From contig OV050031.1 of the NCBI GenBank assembly GCA_920105625.2, forward strand, positions 4,195,501-4,259,500: a stretch of 64,000 nt of DNA, written 5' to 3'. The stretch is from Clusia tigrina (taxonomy: Eukaryota; Arthropoda; Insecta; Diptera; Clusiidae). Numbering within the stretch: the first letter of the stretch is position 1; every line of letters begins with the position of its first letter. A program made the translations under genes and the position numbers. Under the pieces are notes generated by a model. The model searched no databases and had not been told where the DNA came from. It was given only the letters and a program-made list of their open reading frames with translations. Of the stretch, positions 23,100 to 34,029 are shown one piece after another.

Positions 23100-24125
23100 A
23101 ACTGCTAATTAAAGAATCCGAAGATTGTGAAGAATGGACAAAATAGTTGGGTTCATTGCATCCGTTTTAGATTTCCTACGAATACCTTGAATAAATTTGC
23201 AATTGTTGGAATTAATTGTCAGTCAAGGAAACGAAAGGATAATGGTTTATTGATTATTATATTTGTGAAATATTGACAAAATATTTGAGGACATTGTCCA
23301 GAAATAAGAGTTTTATACTTTCTACGAATACCTTGAATTAGCTTGAAATTGTTGGACTTAATTGTCAGTTAAGGAATCTGAAGGATACTGGGTTAAAGTT
23401 TATTATATACTCGTATGTGAATTATTAAGAAAATAGTTGGCCAATTGCCCACTAATTCTAGTTTCAGACTCTTACGAATACCTTGAATTAACTTGGAATT
23501 GTTGGACTTAATTGTCAGGTAAGGAATCTGAAGGATACTGGGTTAAAGTTTATTATATACTCGTATGTGAATTATTGACAAGATAGTTGGTTACGTTTCC
23601 TACAAATTCTAGTTTCAGACTCTTACGAATACCTTGAATTAACTTGGAATTGTTGGAATTAACAGTCACCTAAAGGATTCGCAGGATAATGGGTTAAAAA
23701 ACGAGTAGTTCTCTTTGTATATCTTGGTATATCTGTTTAATATCCTTCCTAAATCGCTATCAACCTTTGAGGCTTAGCGCGAATTTTTAGGTTAGGGAGG
23801 TGGTTTTAGTGAGTAAAAATCTCACACTCTTGGGTGGTGCGTGTCTTATGAAGCTTTCCCCTCGTGTCTATTTCAAGATTTCCCCTCCCTCCGGAAAAAA
23901 AAGATTATTATATCTGTGAAATATAGACAAAATAGTTGAGCAGGTTGTCCAGAATTCTAGCTTTTGACATCCTACGAATACCTTGAGTTAACTTGGAATT
24001 GTTGGAATTATCAGCCACTTAAGGAATCCGCAGGATAATGGGCCCAAGATTATCATATCTGTGAAATATTGACAAAATAGTTGGGCAGGTTGTCCGAGTT
24101 CGAGTTTAAGACTTTCTATAATAAG
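23100..24125. repeat. 150-bp tandem array
   Basis: Five recognisable copies and a ragged end, marked by TACGAATACCTTGAATTAAC at about 23177, 23323, 23473, 23624 and 23973. Each is followed by TTGGAATTGTTGGA, GTCA..TAAGGAATC and GGATAATGGG. The first three intervals are 146, 150 and 151 bp; the fourth is enlarged by an inserted 200-bp element. Confidence 0.9.
23700..23902 (+). mobile_element. Candidate poly(A)-tailed insertion in the 150-bp array
   Basis: This segment has no counterpart in the other array units. It contains TTAGGTTAGGGAGGTGG and GTAAAAATCTCACACTC, ends CCCTCCGG followed by eight A residues, after which the array unit resumes (GATTATTATATCTGTG). The preceding base run is AAAAA, so a short A-rich target duplication is possible. 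It may be a SINE or a truncated LINE end. No coding sequence was seen. Confidence 0.55.
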
Positions 24126-24235
24126 AATTAGTTCCTATGGTTCCGTGGGTGAGCAAAGGTCCACGACTCTGAATGAATTTTAATAAATTTTGTTTGCTTC
24201 CAAAAAGAAAAAGGATATAATTGAAAATTTACTAA

Positions 24236-24655
24236 ACTGAAATGCTGCAGAAATCCTGATGAATGTTTATATAGGAATATCATTCTTAGATAGTTCGAAA
24301 AGTTTGAATTTCTCGAAGGCGTAAGTGTGGTTTAACTCTATTCCCTTACTTCTTTTGGATATTGCGAAGTTTGCAACTGTAAAAGTTCTCTTTTCGAGAA
24401 AAAGTCTTTATAAGCTCTTTAGTAATTTAGCATAAATAAACTCCTGTTCAAAAGCAAATAAGTTAAACAGCACACGAAGACTTTTCTCGAAAGAAAGGGC
24501 AAGTCCTCTTTTAGTTTCAAACTGTGGAATAGCCAAAGGAAGTAAGGGAATAGAGTTAAACCGCTCTTAAGCCTTCGAGGAATATAAACTTCTCCAAAGG
24601 TCTAAAAATGCTATCCCTGTATAAACGTTCATCAGGATTTCTGCAGTATTTCAGT
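24236..24655. mobile_element. Foldback: long inverted repeat, arms about 175 bp
   Basis: The left arm starts ACTGAAATGCTGCAGAAATC; the right arm ends GATTTCTGCAGTATTTCAGT. The arms pair through GGTTTAACTCTATTCCCTTA (exact in both) to AAAGTCTT / AAGACTTT near 24405 and 24480, leaving about 68 bp in the middle. I judge arm identity at about 80 percent by eye. A non-autonomous foldback or MITE with long terminal repeats is likely. A clean target duplication could not be fixed. Confidence 0.8.
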
Positions 24656-25685
24656 ACAGAAAAACCACACTTAAGGCTTATTTTTCGATTCATTACAATT
24701 TCGTACATTGAAATAGTCAGCTCAATGTATTTACTCAGTCTCTAATTACTCCTCGGTGGAGGTATGAGTCCTTTAAAGCGAGATATGCTGCTTTAAACAA
24801 TTGCTTGAGATCTCTCACTGGCAAAGTAGCACAACATTTCAAATGTCCTTCGAAGTTTGCACGCGTATCATGTCAATTTTATATAAGCCCCTTTATAAGA
24901 TGATCATCAATCACTCCAGGACACTTGCCTCTGTTCATAACTTCGATTGGTAGTCTGAATCTGATTGTTTTTATTGTATTAATATGCAAATAATATTTAT
25001 CCTGGAATTTTATGGGCACATCACCATAAATAAGCCGGGCCGCAGCGTTGTTTTTGCAGCATTGATTGAGAGAACGTTGGTTGGATCTGTCGTGGATTTC
25101 TTGTGTTGTGGCATTTACACTGCCATGACTTGGAAGTGTTGCTGCAACTGCCACGGAGGTGATTGCGGGGTCAGGTGAAATACTAAGCATCGAGCTGGTG
25201 AAGGGGACGGTGCAGTGTTATGCAAATTACTTTGATTTCGAGTTAAACACCGTTTACCTGGCATTGAAGACATTTTATAATACTCGCAAGTAGTCAAACA
25301 CTTGGAAGGACTGTACCATTTAATATAATGTACAAGCTGCATGGAATACATGGAATATACAATGGAGTATAAGATACAGTTATTCATTGTATATAGATGT
25401 GGTGATATGCTTCAGTGCTTCCATTTGATGGGTTCTTAAAATGCACACCTTCAATTTGTCAGGGCGTTGGCAGCCCTGACACAGTTGTGTGGGAATTAGA
25501 TCTCTTCCGAATTGCTGTTCAATTCATCCCTGAGATGAGGTGAGAATTGTGTGGACTACGAAAAGGGCACAACCAAGAATTGCTGAACAAATAGGTAGAC
25601 CCCAATTCGCCGGACAATGGCCTAGCTATTTAGGCCAACGTCGGTGTAAAAGTTAAGGATATGTAGAAGGTTCAGCTAGGACCTA
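24656..25685. other. Non-coding stretch
   Basis: A 103-codon minus frame at 24879-25190 and neighbours lack motifs. ATGGAATACATGGAATATAC at 25339 is a small local repeat. Confidence 0.4.
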
Positions 25686-25689
25686 GGTC

Positions 25690-26070
25690 GAGCCAACAAT
25701 GATGATGTTGAAGAGGTAAAAGATTTCCGGTCCCAGACAGAGTAGTATCTAAAAGGCTCCTTATGTTAAACAGAGAGATTATCACAATGGGCCAATGGGG
25801 CTTCGAGTGCAACTTGCGTAACTCGCAAGCTACCTGGTTTAACCTAAGCAGAGAGAACCTCCGAATCCGCACCGGGTACCTGAGGGACCATTGCAAACTC
25901 AGTTATCATTTCAAATTTCTTGGATTTTCCTCCACGGATACCTGCACAATATGGAACCAGGAACAGGAGAGCTCTGTGCACGTTCTCTGTGAATGCCCTG
26001 CAATCTGCAGGGGAGTGGGGAACATGCAACTCATAAATTGTGCAAACTCATAAACATCCTCAATGTGGAC
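25690..26070 (+). mobile_element. LINE C-terminal remnant
   Basis: The open frame at 25763-26053 includes LSRENLRIRTGYLRDHCKL (canonical LSRxNLRxLTGxLTGHCxL) and SVHVLCECPAICRGVG, the conserved Cys motif after RNase H in jockey/I-type LINEs. The first Cys pair is altered (CTIWNQEQESS). Around 96 codons remain open, the best preserved coding stretch of any LINE here, but RNase H itself and reverse transcriptase are absent. Confidence 0.8.
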
Positions 26071-26214
26071 GGTTAAATAAAGGCTTCCCTCAAAATATCA
26101 AATTTGTCGAAGGCCATTACAGCCAATGATAATGATAATGAGGTGAATATAAAGCGACCTAGTGTGGTTGGGTCAAGCTCTAGATTGCATTAATACTGGA
26201 AACTGACAGACTAG

Positions 26215-26372
26215 ATAGATAGATAGGTATATTTAAGGGTGTTATATACTTCGACCTAAAAGATCTATTGTGATGCCACTATTTATTTGAAAGATGAGGA
26301 TAGTCTCATCTATAAATCTTCTGTCAGGTTAATTTTCGAAAGGAATTCATATATTTTGGAGGAATCAAGAAA
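26215..26372 (-). mobile_element. LINE 3' end (family B), antisense
   Basis: The minus strand reads CTTGATTCCTCCAAAATATA, TTAACCTGACAGAAGATTTA, GACTATCCTCATCTTTCAAA and ACACCCTTAAATATACC, then (CTAT)n. It matches the LINE end at 47870-48056 closely. The (CTAT)n here replaces the (CTAAT)n tail of that copy. Confidence 0.85.
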
Positions 26373-26571
26373 CTGACAGACTAAACCCATATAAAATTAA
26401 GTTGTTCCATAAGGACTTTTCTGATCCCATCCCCTCAGTATACTTGACTCCAGTAAAACACACACACAGGAAAAAGTCAAAGCTGAAACTTGTGATGGTT
26501 TGCCAGATTGACGACCAGATCTCCTTATCCAAACATATGTTCAACATTCCAAACTGAGAGAGTTCTTATTC

Positions 26572-26690
26572 CTGGACTGGTTAAGTAGAGTCAAGCATTA
26601 TAAACTGCCAAATCAAATAGAGGACTTGGTAAGTAGAGTCAGGATTACAAATTACTGAATCAAATATAACAAACTCGCCCTCCTTCATTT
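26572..26690. repeat. Tandem duplication of about 53 bp
   Basis: GACTGGTTAAGTAGAGTCAA then AAACTGCCAAATCAAATA is repeated as GACTTGGTAAGTAGAGTCAG and AATTACTGAATCAAATA. Confidence 0.75.
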
Positions 26691-27487
26691 AGTGATAACT
26701 TCTTCAGTCGCATTGACTTTTCCTACCTACCTAATGTAAGAAAATGAACCCCTGAAGAATGTGGCTGAACCGGAGAAATTGCCAGGAAATCACCATGACT
26801 CGTTAGCTGTGACTGCTGCCGTTGTAGTTGTTGTTAGGATCACTTTCCTCAAAGGCCAAGCTAAAATAAACTATGATGAAAATTCCTCCAACCACATCAA
26901 CCTTCAAATTCACACACAACAACAACGACAATTCTCATCGTTAAGCAGCGAAGCACCAAATCTGGCCACAAAATCGATACGCAAATCGATATACTGCAAA
27001 ATAGTTTTACGCTGACCACCCGCAGCCCCCCTCCTGTGATAGCTCCCAAAATAAAAACGAATTTTTAATAGTTCCCAAGGAGTCTTTCAAACCGTGGCTG
27101 CAGCTGAAATCAGTTCAGTTTACTCTGCTTGGTAGCAACAACATTAAATACACCCGTTTGTACATAAGAGGATATATTGGGAGATTGAGTACTGACCAAC
27201 AGAAGGAGACGGAAGAAACAAACGTATACGGAGGAGACGGAAGAAACAAACGTTGGAGACCGCGTTCTTAAGGGACTTGCACCCGCCCCCGCTCTCTGGT
27301 TTGGCCAGCTGTGAGACCACTCCCCACAGGGATAACGAGTCTGACCTGAATTTCGAATTTTGCCAACTGCATGGAATGACGTGGGAACAGGCAGCAAGGC
27401 AGACAGGGCAGACATTCAATGACGGCCTGCGAGTGCCGCCTGTTATTGAGTATTTGCGTAGGCGCGTGTGGTAATAGTGGAATTGCT
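26691..27487. other. Non-coding stretch with a 28-bp duplication
   Basis: GGAGACGGAAGAAACAAACG occurs at 27205 and 27233. Overlapping frames on both strands (27110-27858), the longest 196 codons on minus, cross this duplication and the GT-rich repeat downstream. Their translations are His/Thr-rich there and unrecognised elsewhere, so no gene is called. Confidence 0.45.
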
Positions 27488-27612
27488 CCTGAACTCTGGT
27501 ATGCATGGCAGTGTATGTGTGCGTGTGTTTCTGTGTGTGATTGTGTGTGCTTCTGTGTGTGAGTGTGTTTCTGTGTGTGGTTGTGTGTGCTTCTGTGTGT
27601 GAGTGGGTGTAA
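27488..27612. repeat. GT-rich minisatellite
   Basis: Higher-order repeat of TTCTGTGTGTGATTGTGTGT and TTCTGTGTGTGAGTG blocks. Confidence 0.9.
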
Positions 27613-29300
27613 ACATTTCTTTGTATTTTTGATTGATGTTCTGAACAATGTTCTCCTTGTTTCTGTTGTTATTTGTATTGTGTTTGTTTTTCTTTGCGAT
27701 CCGCTCAGATTATTTGGCTTTTTATGATTTTGTGGCATGGTTTCTCTAATTGTGGTGCTGAATTGTGAGTGAATTGGCTTTAAAAGGCATGCGTCCATGT
27801 TAAACCATTCATTAAATAGGCCGCAGACGACAACACGAATTTGGGTGCGTTCATTCAACTTCGTTTCCCCAACTCGCCTGTGCCAAAGGACACTTGTGCG
27901 AGTGTGACAAGCACAATTTTTGCACTTATGTAAGTTGTCACACTTACAGCCCGGGGCCCAGACGATTCATGCATTATAAATTGCGTAATGTCCTCGAAGG
28001 ACGAGCGATTTATTGTAGTCATCCGGTTCCGAATTAACTGCGACATTTACGTAGAATAATAATTGTTTTATAGACTGCCACTTAGCCACAGAGATTATTG
28101 AGACTCCCCGCAGAAAAATGGTCTAGTGCGGAACTAATGTAAACCTGGTGCGCAAGGAACTATTGCCGGCAGTCTAAACAGCTGTTTTATAGTGTGTTTG
28201 TGAGGCTGTTTTACAGTGTATTTATGAGGCCGAAGAGGGCTATTATGCTGGATACAACACTGTCTATCTACCACTAGATAAGGACATCATATTCATAACA
28301 ATGTGGGTGATAAACGGATATTGCTTACTTGGAAGGTCTGGGGTAAATCCATATTAAAGAATGAAGATTGATTTTAAAGTTACAATAAATGAGCATCATC
28401 GCTAGAAGGCTGAAATCAAGCAAGTCAACCGATTACAACTTTTTAAGCTGTATTTGATAATTTTGGTTGTTGTACTCAAATACATTTTCTATTCAATCCA
28501 GAGACTTAAAGGGGATTGATAGCAACTAAAGTTATACTTAATCATTTTGTATAGAATTTTTGTATAAACGTTATTTACGAGTATCCTTACAAATATCCTT
28601 AAAGAATATTATTTGTATACTCCCCAGATTTAGCCTAGGTTTCACCACTGCTTCCTTTTAACTTCTTACATCCTTTTAAGTCAGTTTCTTTACACCTTCA
28701 GCAGTTGCCATTCATTGAGACAAACAGGAGTCTTCGATTCCCCTTTCAAGTTGCCTACAAATCCTGTTGAGTATTTGCATTTCGCTCACTGCACTAAACT
28801 GCGGCAGGCAATATGGTCGCATCTGGTCCACTCCCACATAATTTGCCACTGGAATGTTCAACAGGCAACAATTGAGTGCCCACCACTAGCGCAGTGAACA
28901 AGAGGCAATATCTGCATACCAATCTGGTCTCTATATTACTTACAACTGCCACGGAAGCACTTCAAAATTTCCCTGCAGGGATATACTCGACCGACTGTAC
29001 GCCTACATTAGTGTCTGTGGTTGCTTGGCTTACCTGGAATAGGAGAACAAACATAATACGATTATTTAGCGATGCATTTAATCTAAGGAGCTTAATTTAC
29101 AAGCAAATAAAGGACTTCCTCTGTGTTTACTCGTAATGAAAGACAATTAATATCCCTGTTAGGGAGAGGAGGAAATGTCGTCTGGGGTTAATCTCGCAGA
29201 AAACACTTCTCATAAATATTCAATTATTTCAGTTCGATACCATAGCCAAGAAATATTGCGAAGTGAAGGAAAGGAGAAAAAATCCTAATTATTGGGTGGC
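27613..29300. other. Non-coding stretch with small duplication
   Basis: GCTGTTTTATAGTGTGTTTG is repeated as GCTGTTTTACAGTGTATTTA near 28181-28227. No gene or element recognised. Confidence 0.45.
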
Positions 29301-29306
29301 AAATTG

Positions 29307-29541
29307 AAATACTCATTAAAATACTCATTAAAATACTCATTAAAATACTCATTAAAATACTCATTAAAATACTCATTAAAATACTCATTAAAATACTCAA
29401 TGGAATACTCATTAAAATACTCATTAAAATACTCAATGGAATACTCATTAAAATACTCATTAAAATACTCATTAAAATACTCATTAAAATACTCAATGGA
29501 ATACTCATTAAAATACTCATTAAAATACTCATTAAAATACT
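29307..29541. repeat. 12-bp minisatellite AAATACTCATTA, about 19 copies
   Basis: Almost perfect AAATACTCATTA units. Three variant pairs (AAATACTCAATG + GAATACTCATTA) begin at about 29391, 29427 and 29487. All frames are open: KYSL on plus, NEYF or MSIL on minus. It abuts the 5' side of an RTE-like LINE remnant. Confidence 0.95.
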
Positions 29542-29574
29542 GAAAAAGTGTCTGGAAGCACACACTGAAGAAAG

Positions 29575-29740
29575 AAAATATTAAATTGGATCGGCAACAG
29601 TTTCGATGGATCGGTCATACCCTACGCAAAGATCCCGCAGAAACATGAAGACAAGCCATCGCATGGTACCCGAAAGGCAGTAGAAAGAGAGAGCGGCCTA
29701 GGTACACACGGAAGAGGACGCTTGAAATGGAGATTTAATC
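29575..29740 (+). mobile_element. RTE-like LINE C-terminus
   Basis: The plus frame reads ENIKLDRQQFRWIGHTLRK, DPAET, stop, RQAIAWYPKGSRKRERPR, YTRKRTLEMEI. This is the standard ending of RTE-clade non-LTR retrotransposons (RWxGHxLRx...AxxWxPxGxRxRGRPRxTWRR). One in-frame stop (TGA after AET) shows decay. Everything upstream of WIGHTLR has been replaced by the 12-bp array. Confidence 0.8.
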
Positions 29741-30290
29741 TACCGGAAAATCTTTCTGAGAAATCAAGCCCTCGCATGGAACCCGAAAGAAAGAAGACAC
29801 TGCCTAGGTGCCCATGGACGCTTGAACAGGAGATTCAGTCTACCGGGAAATCTTTCTAAGAAATCAAGCCCTCGCATGGAAAGTGACCTAGGTACACACG
29901 GAAGAGGACGCTTGAAATGGAGATTTAATCTACCGGGAAATCTTTCTGAGAAATCAAGCCCTCGCATGGAACCCAAAAGGCAGAAAGAAGACACTGCCTA
30001 GGTGCCCATGGACGCTTGAACAGGAGATTCAGTCTACCGGGAAATCTTTCTAAGAAATCAAGTCCTCGCATGGAACCCGAAAGGCAGAAAGAAAAGATGG
30101 TCTAGGTGCCCATAGACGCTTGAACAGGAGATTCAGTCTACCGGGAAATCTTTTTAAGAAATCAACCCCTCGCATGGAACCCGAAAGGCAGAAAGAAAAG
30201 ATGGTCTAGGTGCCCATGGAGTAAGACGTTTGAAATGGATATTCAATCTACCGGAAAATCTGTCACAGAAAGAAAAGTCAGTGCGAGGGA
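29663..30290. repeat. 90-104-bp tandem array derived from the RTE C-terminus
   Basis: Six copies of a unit marked by CCCTCGCATGGAACCCGAAA, CTAGGTGCCCATGGACGCTT and CTACCGGGAAATCTTTCT, at about 29663, 29762, 29861, 29951, 30054 and 30158. The unit includes the coding segment for AWNPKGRK of the RTE relic, so the LINE end itself has been tandemly multiplied. Confidence 0.85.
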
Positions 30291-30338
30291 TCGTAGTTAA
30301 TGGAAACGTTTCGTGGTGCCCCTATGTCCCACAATGAA

Positions 30339-30369
30339 CTAAGAGAGAGGGAGAGAGAGATAGAGAAAT

Positions 30370-30400
<31 letters not shown>

Positions 30401-30428
30401 GGGAGAGAGAGAAAGAGAGAGAGAGAGC
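30339..30428. repeat. (GA)n microsatellite
   Basis: GAGAGAGA with GGGA and ATAGA interruptions between the RTE-derived array and the mariner relic. Confidence 0.95.
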
Positions 30429-30444
30429 TTAGTTCAAACGTGTT

Positions 30445-31440
30445 TGTGACAGCTTGGTTGACGATTATCGTTCGGGGGCCAAATAAAGCGATCACCAAAG
30501 ACTTTATCGGAAAAGTGCATTAATAGATTCTGGATAATCGTCCTGTATACTTGCCGAATCAAAGTTAGAGAGCTTGTTAAAGATGTGGGCATATGGTCTG
30601 GAAAAATTGGGAAGCTATTAACCAAAGATTTGGGCGTTTCAAAGCTCTCCGCAGGTTGGGTTACTTTGGTGGAAAAACTCCTTCACATGAACACTTCCAA
30701 ACGCATTTCAGATGAACACTTCCAAACAATGAACACTTCCAAACTATGGAGGAAGAACTCTTTCACATAAACACTTCCAAACGCGATTCAGATCCATCAC
30801 TGTGCCAAAAACTTGGCTCCAGTACTACACTCCTAAGTCAAAGTCATAATAGTGGATTGAGAGATAATCAGTTCCAAAGAAGGCGAAGACGGTGAACTCG
30901 GCCGGAAAGATTTTGACAACTTTTTTTTGCGATGGCAAGGATGTAATGCTTATCGACTACATGGCAAGGGGTCGTTCCCATACAGGAGCATACTACATAC
31001 TATATACAACTTATATACTATACGATACGAGCATTATTGGACAAATTGAAGGCGGGAATCACCTACAATTTGTCCGATTAGCAACGAAAAAAGTGTTCTT
31101 TCAACAAGAAGTTCTTCAAAAGTATTCAACAAGAGAAAGCACCGTCTCACGCTTCCACAATCGTCTTGGCTACAATCCTCGAATTGCCATTCGATTTGTA
31201 TGAAGAAGCCTCTTATTCTCAGGATCTGGCTCCCAGTGAATATATGATGTTTCCAAAGCTGACATCAGACGAAAGAATGTTCTTCAAACTGCGGGGTCAT
31301 CTCAGCCCTAAACGACTATTTTGCAGACCTGGAAACCAATCACTATTTGGACAGCTTAAAAGAGTCGGAGTATAGTTGGAAAGAGTGTACAGAGAACGAA
31401 GGAGATTATGTAGAAAAATAACAACAGTTTTTGTTCTATG
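30445..31440 (+). pseudogene. Mariner-family transposase, degenerate
   Basis: Frame fragments follow a mariner transposase in order. VDDYRSG at about 30460 and KVRELVKDVGIWSGKIG then LTKDLGVSKLSAGWV at 30563-30660 form the helix-turn-helix region. SITVPKTWLQYYTPKSKS near 30793 corresponds to the first catalytic block, where canonical VDETW has lost its Asp. KKAKTVNSAGK and VMLIDYMARG follow. QEKAPSHAS at 31133 has Glu-Lys for the second catalytic Asp-Asn of QDNAP, and YSQDLAPSEY at 31214 has Glu for the last Asp. LNDYFADLETNHYLDS and ENEGDYVEK then stop near 31420 close the frame. Stops, frameshifts and all three changed catalytic positions make it inactive. The sequence coding for the linker region is expanded by AACACTTCCAAAC copies at 30690-30790. 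Terminal inverted repeats were not identified. Confidence 0.9.
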
Positions 31441-32215
31441 TTTGGCTCAATACTCGGCCACTCCTACCCACCTACCTACCTGGGCTCAAAACTTGTTGAA
31501 TCATCCTCGTATTTAGCTGGCATCTTTAGGTTATCTTCTTTGCCAGGGGAAGTATTATAAATGAAAGAAAGCAACGATACGATCTGCGAGGCTTAAAGGA
31601 AAGTTGTTGTTGGCAGACTCCAAGGAGTGTCCGGCAACCATGATGCAAATTATTCCAAATTAATAAGACTCGAATTGGTCCTTGATTAAGTAATAATTGT
31701 AAAGCACAACAAAAACACGAATGAAATTAATTCTACAGTGACATTGAAGGTCACTTTAGAGCATGGTCACTTTAGAGCATGGTAAAAGGACATTTGAGCA
31801 AACAGACCCACGAGCAGACCCTGAATTAATTATGAAAGTTGGACTAACCGCCAAACGCAGTCAATGAACATTTCGCTGCAAAATTGAAATGTGCCGCAAA
31901 GCGAAACTGGTAAAAGCGCAAAAAAGTGTCCCTGTCATCCTGACGGCTGGAAGGATAAATGAATAAATTAAAGAATGTTCACCAACTGTTTTGGAGTGAC
32001 GTCATTGCGAAAGTCACACTTCAACGGCAGGGAAAACAGCGAATACAGAAAGAGCTATAATTACGGAGGTGGTGATGTGGTTGGGGGAGGGAGTGGAGGA
32101 CGAACGAGGTTCTCAACCATTCTTTAAAAAAAATGCATCAACATTTTTTGTGTTTCCCTGCCAAAATATACAAAACTACTCGAAAATGGGCTTTAGTGAG
32201 TATATTTACCAGTAG
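31441..32215. other. Non-coding stretch
   Basis: CCTACCCACCTACCTACC at 31464 could be a LINE tail. GGTCACTTTAGAGCATGGT is duplicated at 31750 and 31767. Nothing else recognised. Confidence 0.45.
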
Positions 32216-32221
32216 AGGGGT

Positions 32222-32320
32222 ACAGAGGGTACAGAGGAGTGCAAGCAGAGGAGTTGAAACAGAAGAGTTGAAACAGAGGAGTTCAAGCAGAGTAGTTCAA
32301 GCAGAGGAGTGCGGCTGAGC
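32222..32320. repeat. About 16-bp minisatellite CAGAGGAGTTGAAA
   Basis: Six copies of (A/G)CAGAGGAGTTGAAACAG or ...TTCAAGCAG variants. The complement encodes Ser/Leu/Cys repeats (minus). Confidence 0.85.
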
Positions 32321-34025
32321 ACACTTTGGAAAGAACAATAAAAGCAAACGCTCTCGAAACATTTTTGGAGAATCGAAGGGAAGAAAAATAATAAAAGTTC
32401 AACACATGCAAACACATGCTGCCGCACCCACAACCACCCACTCTCCCTCCAACATCCATATGAGAACTTTGGTGTGTCTCGTATAAGAGAGTGTGGTGGG
32501 TGTATTCCTCACACTGGGGTGGGTCTGTGCCCACAATATATGTTAATATACTTTCCAAAATTGCTTGCGATTTCAAGGTCAAAATTGTTTGGTTGCACGC
32601 GCACAGGACAGCGTCATAGCCCAACGTCATAGCCCGCCACAAGCAGAAGAGTTCTGACCTTGAATGACGTGCGCCACTTTACTTGGAGTTTGGTTTTAGT
32701 CCTTGCGTGAGTAACATTTCAATAATCATTCGCATGGGCATAAGTACGTTTACTTTGGGTTATTTAAGTGTCCTTCAAGGCAACCATTTTCAACAATATT
32801 CGGCATCATGACCAGTCATTAGAAGCAATTGACTAGCCGCGGCATGAACTGCCTTGATGCTGAACCTGAGTAAAGTCCACAGCACAAGCTCAGAACTTCG
32901 GAAAAGTTAAGTTAAATTCCATTCCGGGCTATTATTATCCCCCATTATCCTGCTCTCTCTTCTTTCTTTAGGATGAAATGCAATTTGAATGAAAGAAAGT
33001 GTAAAATTATTACACTCAGTTCCTCCACATACTCGTGGTGACCTACCCAAACTCCCTCCACTCCCTCACAAATTACAAGAGCACAGAGTCGTAAAATGAG
33101 CTAAACCCAATCACCATTACACGCCATGATCACACTGAGGTGTGCCTCTATAGCGCCTCACATGGCTGCCACCTTGAAAATGAAGCCCGACGGCGGCAGC
33201 GGAGCATGCAGCTCTGGCTGAACACTTGGCTCCTGCTCTCTAATCCGCAGCCATACGCATTGGAGCACCATAAAACGCCACTTAATGGCCCCAGTTGATG
33301 GTGGTCCTGCGTATCGTGCCTGCACACTTCTGAGGCAGCATCAGTGGAACGCTTTGGACATGGAGCCAAGGTCAGCATCTTGCCACTGGCACTGGCGCTG
33401 GGGCAGTTATTATTTTATTATTATTTGTTTTGGTTCCTTTTTTTGCTTGTAAGGAAGCGTTTCCGTATTATTGCGGGATTATGATGGTCTGTAGCTGCAC
33501 TGTCCTAGGCGAGGAGGAGTAAGGGGAGTGTGTGGAGACATGTTTGATGTGGCAAAAATTAACAGGGACGATAGGGAAATCACATCTGCCAAGGTCGAAA
33601 AGGCAATTTGTTTAGGAAAATGTGGGAAACGCGTTGGGGAACGAAATAATTTCAGTCAAGGTTAACAACATATCAATTTATGACCTTCTATAGAGCCCGG
33701 GTAGAACGGTGGGAGAGTGAGGAAGTTCAATTATTAGCAACATTAAACGGGCAACAACCTTTCCTATAATTCACAGGACCATAGGGACATGGCGTAGAAA
33801 ACACAGCGGACATTTCACTGAAGACTTGTTTGGCGCATTCAAAGAACCTCCCTCAGTTCAGAAATTGAGAGGAGCCGTGACAGCTCTGAAGCAACACATA
33901 AAGTACCAGGAGCAAAAAACTTGATCAGCTCTAGGGCAGAGTAGTATCTCACAAGAAGGGCTTTCATGAGATGACTAAAATAGCACCAGAGTTGGAAGAA
34001 ATACAAGTAGCTTGAAAACTGCAGA
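32321..34025. other. Non-coding stretch
   Basis: Unique-looking DNA. TCAAGGTCA at 32573 equals an extended nuclear-receptor half-site, which proves nothing alone. A 119-codon minus frame at 32283-32642 overlaps the minisatellite and has no motif. Confidence 0.4.
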
Positions 34026-34029
34026 CAGT

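Noticed and set aside
27268..27858. 196-codon minus-strand frame as a gene
   Set aside because: The central part is His/Thr-rich because of the GT repeat, and the ends have no recognisable motif. Opposite-strand frames overlap it.
30445..31440. Functional mariner transposase
   Set aside because: Stops, frameshifts and changed catalytic residues.
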